Assembly: GCA_964460935.1 (NCBI GenBank)
Contig: CAYWSM010000405.1
Span: 1 to 23,975 of the forward strand
DNA: 23,975 nt
Reading direction: 5' to 3'
DNA from: DATMXP01 sp964460935
GTDB lineage: Bacteria > Acidobacteriota > Terriglobia > Terriglobales > Acidobacteriaceae
Both the position numbers and the translations under genes were made by a program. Positions within the stretch are counted from its first letter, which is position 1. The number at the start of each line of letters is the position of its first letter. The notes below the pieces were generated by a model. The model did no database searches. It saw nothing but the letters and a program-made list of their open reading frames with translations, and was not told where the DNA came from. This document shows, in pieces, positions 1 through 6,832 of the stretch.

Positions 1-225
1 GTCCTGAATCTCGACTGCCTCCGGGTATTCGTTCTCGATGTAGACATCGTCACCAATAAAGACATTCTCGCCAATACGGACCCCACGCCAGCGGTGAAGC
101 CAAATCCGAAGGTTTCCCGATCCCGGTAATAGCCTGCACAAAAGGTGCACGAACCGGTTGACGGACCTTCTTAGAAGAGTTTTTTTTACCTTAGTACCCA
201 ATTGATTTTGAGCGGCGCTGCCCAT
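1..225 (-). CDS. Hexapeptide-repeat acyltransferase, N-terminal part (cut by window edge)
   Basis: An open frame of 75 codons starts at ATG 225 and runs off the left end of the window without a stop. After a basic N-terminal stretch (KVKKTLLRR), residues about 48-69 read GVRIGENVFIGDDVYIENEY, the start of the imperfect hexapeptide repeats that form a left-handed beta-helix in O-acetyltransferases of the WcaF/Maa type. Members usually transfer acetyl or another acyl group from acyl-CoA to a sugar hydroxyl or amine, which fits a polysaccharide locus. Only the beginning is visible, so neither the substrate nor the active-site His can be judged. The family call is fairly secure; the role in decorating the polymer is inferred from context. 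Confidence 0.75.
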   Translation of the reverse strand, partial: MGSAAQNQLGTKVKKTLLRRSVNRFVHLLCRLLPGSGNLRIWLHRWRGVRIGENVFIGDDVYIENEYPEAVEIQD

Positions 226-279
226 TTATCGTTTCCAAAACATTAAAGCGTTTCGGCAGAATGAACCAAAATAATCTGC

Positions 280-285
280 ATTATA
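280..285 (-). promoter_or_regulatory. Candidate -10 box upstream of the acyltransferase
   Basis: A perfect TATAAT lies on the minus strand about 55 bp upstream of the acyltransferase ATG. I do not see a good -35 at 16-18 bp from it, so this is only a candidate. The surrounding non-coding stretch 226-504 (279 bp) is AT-rich and shows no other recognisable element. Confidence 0.3.
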
Positions 286-504
286 CGAATGCTCGACGAC
301 TGATGTTTATACGATTTCGAGGAACTTAGTATGGAAATACGCTCAAGAAATCTACCTCAGTAATCAAAATAAAATTATGAGTTTTCTCGCTTACACTGGG
401 CCGTGGCATTTACACTTTCGACATCGGTTGGAGAGGGATCAAGCCATTCCGAGGTTCAACTAGTTTAAGGGAACAGCATCAGAAGTCGTCTTTTACGAGT
501 TGTT

Positions 505-1371
505 TTACGAGTTGGAAGTGGAATTCACCAGTCTCGCTCGAATCCACATATCCGTCTTGTATCTTCTGATTCGAAACATTTGGTACATCAAGGGTATCTG
601 CGACTTGCGACCTGGAAGTGCCAGTTTGACTGCTTCTTTTAGAAATCTCTCACGCACCCACGCAAATTTGAGAGTTGGATATTTTGTTATAGATACAAGC
701 TCGAACCCTATCTTTCTTAGTATCCCGCAGAGAATTTCTTGAGAAGTAAAGCTTAAGTGATCTGGTAATAAAAATGGTGTAGGATGGAGGCTATACTTCA
801 AATTAGCTGTATCACCAGTTTGGATTAGCAGTTCTCCTCCTGGTTTAAGTGATCTGCTGATAAGACTAAGAAAATGCGGAGGGTCCGTCAGATGGGAATA
901 TACATTTAGGAGAGATACGCAATCATATTTTGCTGTGTGAGAGAACAGATCGAAAAAATCAACATCTAGCCCTCTCCTGCGAGCAGCGGTAATTTTGTTA
1001 CGGTTCGGTTCAAAGCCTCTGGGCATTACATTTCCATGTGATATTTCCTTTAGAATTGTAAGAAGTTCGCCGTGTCCACAACCCACGTCCAGCCAACTTC
1101 TCTTGCAATTCTGTAGTTCAGTCCCATAAATATCGCGCAAAACTTTGCGATAGATTTTTTCTTTAGCATGCATGTAATGACCAGTAGATTCCAGAACTTT
1201 GTCTCCGCTATGGGCGCCAACCTTAACGCCTTCTTCAATTTCTTCATCGCTGGGGCGCGGGTTAACGTAAAGTAATCCGCAACTATCGCACTTGACCAAC
1301 GTGCAACCATTCTCGGTGGCGTATGGAAACGAGCTACCACTGCCACAGCTGTAACAATGTACGGTAATCAT
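505..1371 (-). CDS. Class I SAM-dependent methyltransferase with N-terminal zinc-ribbon
   Basis: The frame is open from 1446, but ATG 1371 is preferred. It has an AAGGA Shine-Dalgarno 6 nt upstream and starts directly before the conserved domain, giving 288 aa. Residues 6-31 hold two CxxC pairs (C6/C9 and C28/C31, the latter in KCDSCGLLYVNPRP), a zinc-ribbon common in methyltransferases of surface-polysaccharide clusters. SAM motif I is LDVGCGHG at 94-101, and a motif resembling post-I follows in RGFEPNRNK. A later LKPGGELLIQTG segment is the typical strand-4/5 region of class I enzymes. It probably methylates a sugar or polymer group; the acceptor cannot be read from sequence. It lies 127 bp downstream of the FN3-protein gene on the same strand. 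Confidence 0.85.
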   Translation of the reverse strand: MITVHCYSCGSGSSFPYATENGCTLVKCDSCGLLYVNPRPSDEEIEEGVKVGAHSGDKVLESTGHYMHAKEKIYRKVLRDIYGTELQNCKRSWLDVGCGHGELLTILKEISHGNVMPRGFEPNRNKITAARRRGLDVDFFDLFSHTAKYDCVSLLNVYSHLTDPPHFLSLISRSLKPGGELLIQTGDTANLKYSLHPTPFLLPDHLSFTSQEILCGILRKIGFELVSITKYPTLKFAWVRERFLKEAVKLALPGRKSQIPLMYQMFRIRRYKTDMWIRARLVNSTSNS

Positions 1372-1377
1372 GGTGCT

Positions 1378-1382
1378 TCCTT
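1378..1382 (-). promoter_or_regulatory. Shine-Dalgarno deciding the methyltransferase start
   Basis: AAGGA on the minus strand, 6 nt before ATG 1371. The 25 upstream in-frame codons have no comparable site and no family-like sequence. Confidence 0.6.
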
Positions 1383-1498
1383 CTCGATGATTCGGCTCGC
1401 CCGTTAAGCTCAACCTATACCTAGTAATCTGCAACACCTGTAACACCCTTGCGGTAGCCAGCCAACGGCGTTGCTGGAATGCTTCGGTTGTTCCCGTT

Positions 1499-1894
1499 TC
1501 AAGGCGAAGGAATCACCGCGCTTGCTGCAAAAGTTTTTGAACTCTCTCCCCGCGAGGTCATGGCGCTGACCGCATAGCAGTATACCTTCCCAGGCTTTAC
1601 CTCAGTGTCGGTGTATACGGTAATATCTGCAGCCGTGGTCCCGATCCGCCACCACTTTTTTCCGCAGTTTACTACTCGTTGCTTGATGGAGGCGTTCGTT
1701 CTGTAGATGACGTAACTCTTGGGCTTTTCCGCGCGTGGACCAGCGGGCGATTTCCAGTTCAGCTTGACTTGGTGTTTTCCGTGACGATGCGCTTCTGGTC
1801 CCGAAGGAGCCGGCACCAACTGTCCGGGCGCCGACAAACTCCATAACAGGACCGCTATCCCACCGATTCCGAAAACAGCAAGAAATCTTCGCAT
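1499..1894 (-). CDS. Small exported protein with a single fibronectin type III domain
   Basis: ATG 1894 (131 aa) is preferred over the in-frame GTG 1924 and ATG 1915. It gives a standard export signal (MRRFLAVFGIGGIAVLLW) and has GGAG about 11 nt upstream. The mature part carries FN3 hallmarks: VKLNWKSP (strand B Trp), SYVIYRT (strand C), and VYTDTEVKPGKVYCYAVSA (the strand E to F region with the Tyr-x-Tyr-type core), ending in SAVIPSP. Two Cys residues, in VVNCGKK and VYCYAV, could form a disulfide. FN3 domains bind protein or carbohydrate partners outside the cytoplasm and have no catalysis of their own. Here it may be an accessory to the surface polymer, but no function is established. The gene is divergent from the FemAB-like gene, with start regions only about 30 bp apart. 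Confidence 0.7.
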   Translation of the reverse strand: MRRFLAVFGIGGIAVLLWSLSAPGQLVPAPSGPEAHRHGKHQVKLNWKSPAGPRAEKPKSYVIYRTNASIKQRVVNCGKKWWRIGTTAADITVYTDTEVKPGKVYCYAVSAMTSRGESSKTFAASAVIPSP

Positions 1895-1913
1895 TCGGAG
1901 CTTTTCTCCGGGC

Positions 1914-1921
1914 ATTATACT
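1914..1921. promoter_or_regulatory. Overlapping divergent -10 elements between the FN3 and FemAB-like genes
   Basis: The octamer ATTATACT reads as TATAAT on the minus strand (1919-1914) and TATACT on the plus strand (1916-1921). The plus-strand hexamer ends 6 nt before ATG 1928, so transcription could start at or next to that codon. That would explain why no Shine-Dalgarno is visible there. No good -35 is seen on either strand, so promoter activity is inferred. Confidence 0.35.
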
Positions 1922-1927
1922 CACTTT

Positions 1928-3010
1928 ATGGAAGACTCTGTCTCAACAATATCGGGACACCAAACGACCAGCCAACCTTCAATTATTACACTAAACCCGC
2001 TGTCGGATGACCGGTGGGAGGAGTTCTTGCTTCGCCGTGCGGATGCGTCAGTATTTCACTCGCGTCCCTGGCTGAAGGCGTTGCGTCGCGTCTACGGCTA
2101 CGAACCGCTTGTGCTGACAGACACGTCTCCTGGGGCCGCCTTGCAAAACGCGCTCCTGTTCTGTAAAGTGACGAGTTCGATCACGGGGAGGCGGTTGGTT
2201 TCCGTTCCATTCGCGGACCACTGCGACCCGTTGGTGAACAGCGACGATGAATTAACTCGCCTGGCATCAGCCGCCACCGAAGTCGCCGCCCGCAAACGCT
2301 GCCGATATGTGGAGCTCCGGCCCAGAACCCTCAATGTGGGCCCTCCGTTCGCGCTTGGCGCTTCTTATTGTTTCCACCAGCTCGAGTTATCCCAAGGCGT
2401 AGATGCCGTGTACCGTGAACTTCACCATGATTGCATCCACCGAAAAATCCGCCGCGCCGAGCGAGAAAAACTCGCCGTTGAGGCAGGGAATTCCAATGTG
2501 TTGCTGGGACACTTTTACCATTTGCAGACGCGAGCGCGTCTCCGTTTGGGACTCCCTCCACAACCACTTGCATGGTTCGAAGCTCTGCTGTCTGAATTCG
2601 GCGACAAAGCGACCGTACGCGTGGCCTACTCAGCAGGAGAGCCAGTTGCCAGCATCGTGACCCTCGAATTCAATCGCACGATGGTCTACAAATACGGCTG
2701 CTCCGAGGAGCGCTCCAACCGTCTGGGCGGCGCTCAGGCGGTGATGTGGGCCGCGATTCAGGACGCATGTCGTAAAGGTCATACCCTATTCGACATGGGA
2801 CGCTCCGACCTAGACCAACCCGGCTTGATTGAATACAAGGATCGCTGGGGCGCATCCAAAACTCGGCTCAATTATTTTCGCTACCCGTCGAAGACGGCCG
2901 GTTCGAGAACCCTTAATCAGGCGTTCTCCGGGGGCAGGCAAGCGTTCTCCAAGATGCCGCCATCTGTTGCCGTCTGGGTGGGCCGGTATTTTTACCGTCA
3001 CCTTGGGTAA
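1928..3010 (+). CDS. FemAB/BioF2-like GNAT-fold transferase
   Basis: This 360-aa protein resembles the FemAB-related, exopolysaccharide-associated (BioF2-like, GNAT fold) family. It opens with a domain start LSDDRWEEFLLRRADASVFH followed by WLKALRRVYGYEPLVL (about 25-62), typical of that family. It contains ELRPRTLN near 137 and a C-terminal GNAT-like core (ARLRLGLPPQP, then VAYSAGEPVASIVTLEF and YKYGCSEERSNRLGGAQAVMW). The end (GRSDLDQPGLIEYKDRWGA) is also characteristic. Known FemAB proteins transfer amino acids from aminoacyl-tRNA, while BioF2-like GNATs transfer acyl groups; the substrate here is unknown. There is no Shine-Dalgarno before ATG 1928. The gene is followed 15 bp later by a GC-rich hairpin. 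Confidence 0.75.
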   Translation: MEDSVSTISGHQTTSQPSIITLNPLSDDRWEEFLLRRADASVFHSRPWLKALRRVYGYEPLVLTDTSPGAALQNALLFCKVTSSITGRRLVSVPFADHCDPLVNSDDELTRLASAATEVAARKRCRYVELRPRTLNVGPPFALGASYCFHQLELSQGVDAVYRELHHDCIHRKIRRAEREKLAVEAGNSNVLLGHFYHLQTRARLRLGLPPQPLAWFEALLSEFGDKATVRVAYSAGEPVASIVTLEFNRTMVYKYGCSEERSNRLGGAQAVMWAAIQDACRKGHTLFDMGRSDLDQPGLIEYKDRWGASKTRLNYFRYPSKTAGSRTLNQAFSGGRQAFSKMPPSVAVWVGRYFYRHLG

Positions 3011-3025
3011 TCAGATGGTAAGTAT

Positions 3026-3044
3026 CCTCCGGCAGAGCCGGAGG
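3026..3044 (+). terminator. GC-rich hairpin after the FemAB-like gene (IS end and possible terminator)
   Basis: Perfect 8-bp stem CCTCCGGC / GCCGGAGG with AGA loop, followed on the plus strand by CTTTAGTTTG. It lies 15 bp after the FemAB-like stop and could act as a weak intrinsic terminator. It is also the probable outer palindrome of the IS200-type element. Confidence 0.45.
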
Positions 3045-3056
3045 CTTTAGTTTGTG

Positions 3057-3124
3057 AGCCGCTCAAAGCGGCTAAGCGGGGTCGCTAACGCGGCCCCGAT
3101 TTCGTTGTGCCACCTTGCGGTGGC
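3057..3124. repeat. Three further tandem palindromes at the IS right end
   Basis: Three hairpins follow each other closely. AGCCGCT-CAA-AGCGGCT is at 3057-3073. GGGGTCGC-TAAC-GCGGCCCC, with one G-T pair, is at 3078-3097. GCCACC-TTGC-GGTGGC is at 3109-3124. They end just before the restored tnpA stop codon (3128-3130), on its 3' side. Confidence 0.7.
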
Positions 3125-3127
3125 TCC

Positions 3128-3557
3128 TCAGCGCCACAGTCCCAACTGATCCAGTCGCTGATCCTCTTGTTCCTGGTTCCGGATGTATTCGCGGTCACAT
3201 CTTCATCCCGACCTACGGTTGACACCAGTATCCGCGCGCCCAAAAGTGCTGGCCCACAAAATTTCTCTTGCGCTCACTGTACACGCGCGCCAAGTGAATC
3301 GCGCTCTTCCCCTTAATAAACCCGATCACCTGCGACACTGCGTGCTTCGGCGGAATCGCGATCATCATGTGCACGTGATCCGGCATCAGATGCCCTTCTT
3401 CAATCCGGCTCTCTTTCTGCGCGGCCAGTTTGCGGAACACTTCTCCCAGATACTTCCGCAGTTCCGCGTACAACGCTTTGCGCCGTCCCTTGGGTATGAA
3501 TACGACGTGGTATTTGCACTCCCACTTCGTATGACTTAGGCTTTCCATCTCGTCCAT
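3128..3557 (-). pseudogene. tnpA: IS200/IS605-family Y1 transposase tnpA, frameshifted
   Basis: The intact part (ATG 3557 to in-frame stop 3213, 114 aa) has the IS200 start HTKWECKYHVVFIPKGRRK and the HUH motif in HLMPDHVHMMIAIPP, then SAIHLARVYSERKRNF and GQHFWARGYW. There the frame breaks. With one base added near 3224 it continues as VSTVGRDEDV. A second base near 3195 restores REYIRNQEQEDQRLDQL and then GLWR with a stop at 3128-3130. The catalytic Tyr of the family lies in that YIRNQ segment (codon 3185-3187), so the protein as read lacks its nucleophile. It is probably inactive, unless the two missing bases are sequencing errors. AGGAGGAG lies upstream of the start at a rather long spacing. 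Confidence 0.85.
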
Positions 3558-3645
3558 CGTGCGAAATCTCCTCCTCGTGTGCTTGGCGGCTCACGTTCAG
3601 GAGTTTCCGCGATGGACTCCAGTAACTGTCAAACTTTGACTGCCT

Positions 3646-3662
3646 CCCCGGCACAGCCGGGG
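3646..3662. repeat. Subterminal palindrome at the IS left end
   Basis: Perfect 7-bp stem CCCCGGC / GCCGGGG with ACA loop, about 90 bp upstream of the tnpA start. It mirrors the hairpin at 3026-3044 on the other side of the element. Confidence 0.6.
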
Positions 3663-3686
3663 GGTCTCCCGGGTTGTACTAGACTC

Positions 3687-3703
3687 GCGCAAAGATATTG
3701 CGC
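3687..3703. repeat. Short inverted repeat between the IS and the ATP-grasp gene
   Basis: GCGCAA-AGATA-TTGCGC, a 6-bp stem with no T-run, about 110 bp past the ATP-grasp stop. The rest of 3670-3812 shows no gene or other clear element. Confidence 0.35.
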
Positions 3704-3812
3704 TTCAGTAAATCTCTTCCCGGAGCCTGGGAATAGAATGCGTTGTCATGGTTGGCGCATGCTAGCATCACGGCCAGCCAGCATCAACCAGCTCACTAAT
3801 TATTTGGCCAGT

Positions 3813-4748
3813 TCAACAGGAGCGTGTACTACTAACCATGAGCTGAGTTTTCCACTTTTTTCCGAGGATGAAGTCGTACTTACGCGGTCGCCAAACCCCA
3901 CAGCCTCCACCAGGGTAATTTGTGAGTTCGCCGAAGTAAATCTTGTCTCCAACATTGTAGAGATCCACACTGATAAAATCTTTGTCATTCGCCAGTGTTT
4001 CCGCGATCTCGATCATGCGATCCAAGTTTTGCGGACGGGGAACCTCCCCAAAATGACGTTTTATCGCGAATTCGGCGGAAATAGGTTTGAAGCTGCGGTC
4101 AGCCATGTATCGGGTGTGATCGACATATCGACCGAAGTCAACATGGATGATTTCTACCTGCCCATTGAAGCAATGAAACTTGTAGTCAAGAGGAACCCGG
4201 TTATCCCATCCTATGTGCTCCTCTACGATAATTGCCGGTTCGATATGTCCGTAGCACCATTCCTGCCCGAGAGAGCAGTCATAGCAGTAGTCCATTGACA
4301 GCCACTCAGATAACTGTCGAATGGCATGGTCTTGGCGTAGCGGAGATTCCGGAGTAACTATTATGTTACAATGCGATGCGTGGTTTGTTTTGATGACATA
4401 CCGCTCAGGCAAGGAATCAAATGGGATGTCGCGTGGATTCTTCCCATGCCAGAGCAGGGAAATCAGAATCTCACTCCCCACTTTCTCTGCAACATAGTCC
4501 CTGACTCCTAGCTTATCAGCGTAGAGAGCCAGTTGCGGATCGCGGTTAAACAACATCTTGTGCCAAATGTGCTCGGAGTGACTGCGCGGATGAACAAAAT
4601 CTGGCCAATAGCCGTGAATTTTAAAGAAGTGGAAGCTGCACAAAAAACGATAGATCGAATCTGCCGAACGATCGCGCACAACAAACTTGGAATAGGCGCG
4701 ACAGAGTTGCATGTATGTTTGTGAGTAGAGAAAGTGTCTTAGCCTCAT
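3813..4748 (-). CDS. TupA-like ATP-grasp protein
   Basis: ATG 4748 gives 311 aa and has AGGGAG 6 nt upstream; the open frame reaches 4793 but lacks such a site there. The sequence follows the TupA-like ATP-grasp family: ALYADKLGVRDYVAEKVGSE (75-93), FDSLPERYVIKTNHAS (110-125) with the nucleotide-binding Lys at 120, IIVEEHIG (173-180), and LDYKFHCFNG (188-196). The metal-site region is ISVDLYNVGDKIYFGELTNY (259-278), where Asp, Glu and Asn would bind magnesium. Family members are often mislabelled glycosyltransferases. ATP-grasp enzymes ligate a carboxylate to an amine, and TupA adds glutamate in teichuronopeptide synthesis. In this locus it may attach an amino acid to a uronic acid, but that is inference. 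Confidence 0.8.
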   Translation of the reverse strand: MRLRHFLYSQTYMQLCRAYSKFVVRDRSADSIYRFLCSFHFFKIHGYWPDFVHPRSHSEHIWHKMLFNRDPQLALYADKLGVRDYVAEKVGSEILISLLWHGKNPRDIPFDSLPERYVIKTNHASHCNIIVTPESPLRQDHAIRQLSEWLSMDYCYDCSLGQEWCYGHIEPAIIVEEHIGWDNRVPLDYKFHCFNGQVEIIHVDFGRYVDHTRYMADRSFKPISAEFAIKRHFGEVPRPQNLDRMIEIAETLANDKDFISVDLYNVGDKIYFGELTNYPGGGCGVWRPRKYDFILGKKWKTQLMVSSTRSC

Positions 4749-4754
4749 TGATGG

Positions 4755-4760
4755 CTCCCT
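4755..4760 (-). promoter_or_regulatory. Shine-Dalgarno deciding the ATP-grasp start
   Basis: AGGGAG on the minus strand, 6 nt before ATG 4748. It excludes the longer in-frame start at 4793. The remaining divergent gap up to 4962 holds no convincing gene or promoter pair. Confidence 0.6.
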
Positions 4761-4962
4761 CTGGTCACCTTGGTGTAATTGGAGCACGATCATAAAGTTT
4801 TACGATTTATTGAATTTGTCGCAACAATACAGATCGTGGTAATCGTGGTGTATGAGGAGTTTGGTCATTGTCGCATTAACTACCATTGGTACACTCCCCG
4901 CCGGGATGTATTTGTGATCGTCAGAATGGGCTACACTGTTTGAAAACTTTGAAAAACCGGCT

Positions 4963-6825
4963 ATGAAACGACATATTATTGCTTGCATAAGCTTGCTGCT
5001 CCTGCTCAATCTTCCTACTTTGGCCGCGAACTACACCGTGAAACCGAAAGGCGGCGGTGATTACACTAATATTCAAGACTGCGTAAATGCCATGGCGAAT
5101 GGTGATACCTGCACGGTGTACGCTGGAGATTACACCGGCGAGGGCGTCATCACTGTTTCAGCGGGAACCAGCGGCAACTACAAGACACTAACTGTGAATC
5201 CCGGTGATACAGTGACTACGAAAGAATGGGCGCTGAATAGCTATAACAAGATCAACGGTTTTCATATTCGAGATACATCCTCCCCAAACTCCGCTCCGTG
5301 CGTGGCAATGGCAAATGGCGCGACCGATATTCATATAACGAACAATAATTTCTATGCTTGCCAGACCATTCCGACGATTCTAGCCAATCCATCTAATTCG
5401 CAATCGTTTGTTTATATACAGAACAACACCTTTACTTATCCCTGCTCCACTAGTGATGATCCCGCCGTTTGCCGAGCAATTCATATAGCCGGTGATCACT
5501 GGCTGATCGAGGGAAATGAATTCTCGCACACAGGAACTCCGATCCTTCTCTCGTATGGCAATTTCAACATCATCCGAAACAACACATCGCACAATATTTA
5601 TTCGCGTGATCCGCTTAATCTGTATCCATATCCTGATCCCGACTTCCCGAGAGACTGCATCCCTTTCCTGGGCGGAACGGCTACTGTGGCATCGGGGCAT
5701 GTTACCGGAGGAACTGGTTTGTCGAACGAATATCCTGGTGCGTGGGTAAAATTGACCGTCGGCGGCGTGCCGACAAAGTATACGGTCACGAGTGTATCTG
5801 GCTCTGAGGTAGTCATTGCCAATCCGCCCACTGATGGCAGTTACCCCATGACGGGCGGCAATAGCTCCAATTGTCACAATAACGCGCTCTTCGGCACTGA
5901 GCCGACATCAACGACCCAAACGACTCAACACATTCTCATCGAAGGCAATACGGCCAACACTGTGCTGGGAAACGACAGCAAGTTCATGATTGCGCAGGGA
6001 GATCAGTGTGCGGGCCAGTGCTTCGGTTTGATTATCAGATATAACGTGGTTGCGCACCTTGGATCAACTGTGGTCCTTGATGACAACGCCCAGAAGTCCG
6101 TAAACCCCGGTTTTTATGCAGTCAAGACGTATAACAATACTTGGATAGATACAGATTCATATCACCCTCTGTATGGTAGAGGCGATGATTACAGTCACAA
6201 CTCGATTTATCCGGCAGATATTAATAACCTTTTTTACTATCCCAACGCGATGTTGAATTTCAATCCCTACGCTAGTGATGAAACAACTGATTCAACTTTC
6301 GTCTATCGGAACAATTTGGCGTGGTGTACTGGACTGACCTGCAACCTGCACGGCCACATTTACAGCAGAGGGAACTTCACCGATGACCCCGGGAACATTG
6401 AAGCAGACCCCAAACTGACAAACTATGCTGCTAATGATTTCAGCCTTGCACCGGCATCTCCTGCTGCTGGTGCAGGCAGCTATTTGACGACCGTGGCTGC
6501 TCGGGATTCGGGTTCGGGCACGAAGCTTCTGGTAGATGATGCTGCTTTCTTTCAAGATGGTTATGGGCTTTCGGGGGTACAAGCGGATCAGATCCGAGTT
6601 GGACTTAATACAGTGGTTCAGATCTCCTCGATAAACTACGCGACCAATACTCTCAACTTGGCGAAACCTATCACCCGCTCGCCAGGCGATCCCATATGCT
6701 TATTTAGCGACAGCCATGGAAACGTCGTGCTATTCGGCAATGCCCCTAATATTGGCGCTCTTCCTACTGCTGGCCAACAACAAGCGCCCGCGCCTCCAAC
6801 CGGACTCACTGTCAGTGTAAGTTAA
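4963..6825 (+). CDS. Exported right-handed parallel beta-helix protein
   Basis: This 620-aa protein begins with a signal peptide (MKRHIIACISLLLLLNLPTLAA, probable cut after residue 21 or 22). It then has the pectate-lyase-like opening YTVKPKGGGDYTNIQDCVN. From about 110 to 420 there are repeated helix rungs rich in N-N-x-F/I patterns (ITNNNFYAC, IQNNTF, IEGNEF, IIRNNTSHN, IEGNTA, IRYNVVAH, YNNTW). The rungs are interrupted at about 233-305 by a Gly-rich beta insert (GGTATVASGHVTGG, PGAWVKLTVGG). A similar TVVQISSINYATNTLNL module lies near 550-570. The tail ends abruptly in PAPPTGLTVSVS, like the first strand of an FN3 domain. Such folds bind, lyse or epimerise polysaccharides. No catalytic triad can be assigned by eye. 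No Shine-Dalgarno is evident; the signal peptide supports the start. Confidence 0.8.
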   Translation: MKRHIIACISLLLLLNLPTLAANYTVKPKGGGDYTNIQDCVNAMANGDTCTVYAGDYTGEGVITVSAGTSGNYKTLTVNPGDTVTTKEWALNSYNKINGFHIRDTSSPNSAPCVAMANGATDIHITNNNFYACQTIPTILANPSNSQSFVYIQNNTFTYPCSTSDDPAVCRAIHIAGDHWLIEGNEFSHTGTPILLSYGNFNIIRNNTSHNIYSRDPLNLYPYPDPDFPRDCIPFLGGTATVASGHVTGGTGLSNEYPGAWVKLTVGGVPTKYTVTSVSGSEVVIANPPTDGSYPMTGGNSSNCHNNALFGTEPTSTTQTTQHILIEGNTANTVLGNDSKFMIAQGDQCAGQCFGLIIRYNVVAHLGSTVVLDDNAQKSVNPGFYAVKTYNNTWIDTDSYHPLYGRGDDYSHNSIYPADINNLFYYPNAMLNFNPYASDETTDSTFVYRNNLAWCTGLTCNLHGHIYSRGNFTDDPGNIEADPKLTNYAANDFSLAPASPAAGAGSYLTTVAARDSGSGTKLLVDDAAFFQDGYGLSGVQADQIRVGLNTVVQISSINYATNTLNLAKPITRSPGDPICLFSDSHGNVVLFGNAPNIGALPTAGQQQAPAPPTGLTVSVS

Positions 6826-6832
6826 AGTTGGC

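Larger units (their letters stand above)
3018..3669 (-). mobile_element. Decayed IS200/IS605-type insertion element (tnpA only), approximate ends
   Basis: A single Y1/HUH transposase gene is enclosed by GC-rich palindromes on both sides: 3026-3044 and the cluster to 3124 on one side, 3646-3662 on the other. Elements of this family have no terminal inverted repeats and no target duplication. They carry subterminal hairpins instead, which is what is seen. The two outer hairpins share a pattern (CTCCGGC-AGA-GCCGGAG and CCCCGGC-ACA-GCCGGGG), supporting them as the two ends. No tnpB is present. The exact cleavage sites cannot be fixed, so the limits are approximate. It sits between the FemAB-like and ATP-grasp genes. 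Confidence 0.65.

Noticed and set aside
500..742. 80-codon plus-strand open frame
   Set aside because: Antisense to the end of the zinc-ribbon methyltransferase; no coding signs.
3183..3539. 118-codon plus-strand open frame
   Set aside because: Antisense to the transposase gene, whose HUH motif fixes the coding strand.
3759..3768. Perfect 10-bp palindrome ATGCTAGCAT
   Set aside because: Too short to separate from chance, with no nearby partner or promoter.
3579..4298. 239-codon plus-strand open frame
   Set aside because: It lies mostly antisense to the clear ATP-grasp gene and partly across the IS end, and has no family-like sequence.
4800..5009. 69-codon minus-strand open frame
   Set aside because: It overlaps the signal-peptide coding region of the beta-helix gene, with no recognisable domain, no good ribosome site and composition unlike a protein.
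5380..5877. 165-codon minus-strand open frame
   Set aside because: Shadow of the beta-helix gene, which has a signal peptide and repeat rungs in the other strand.
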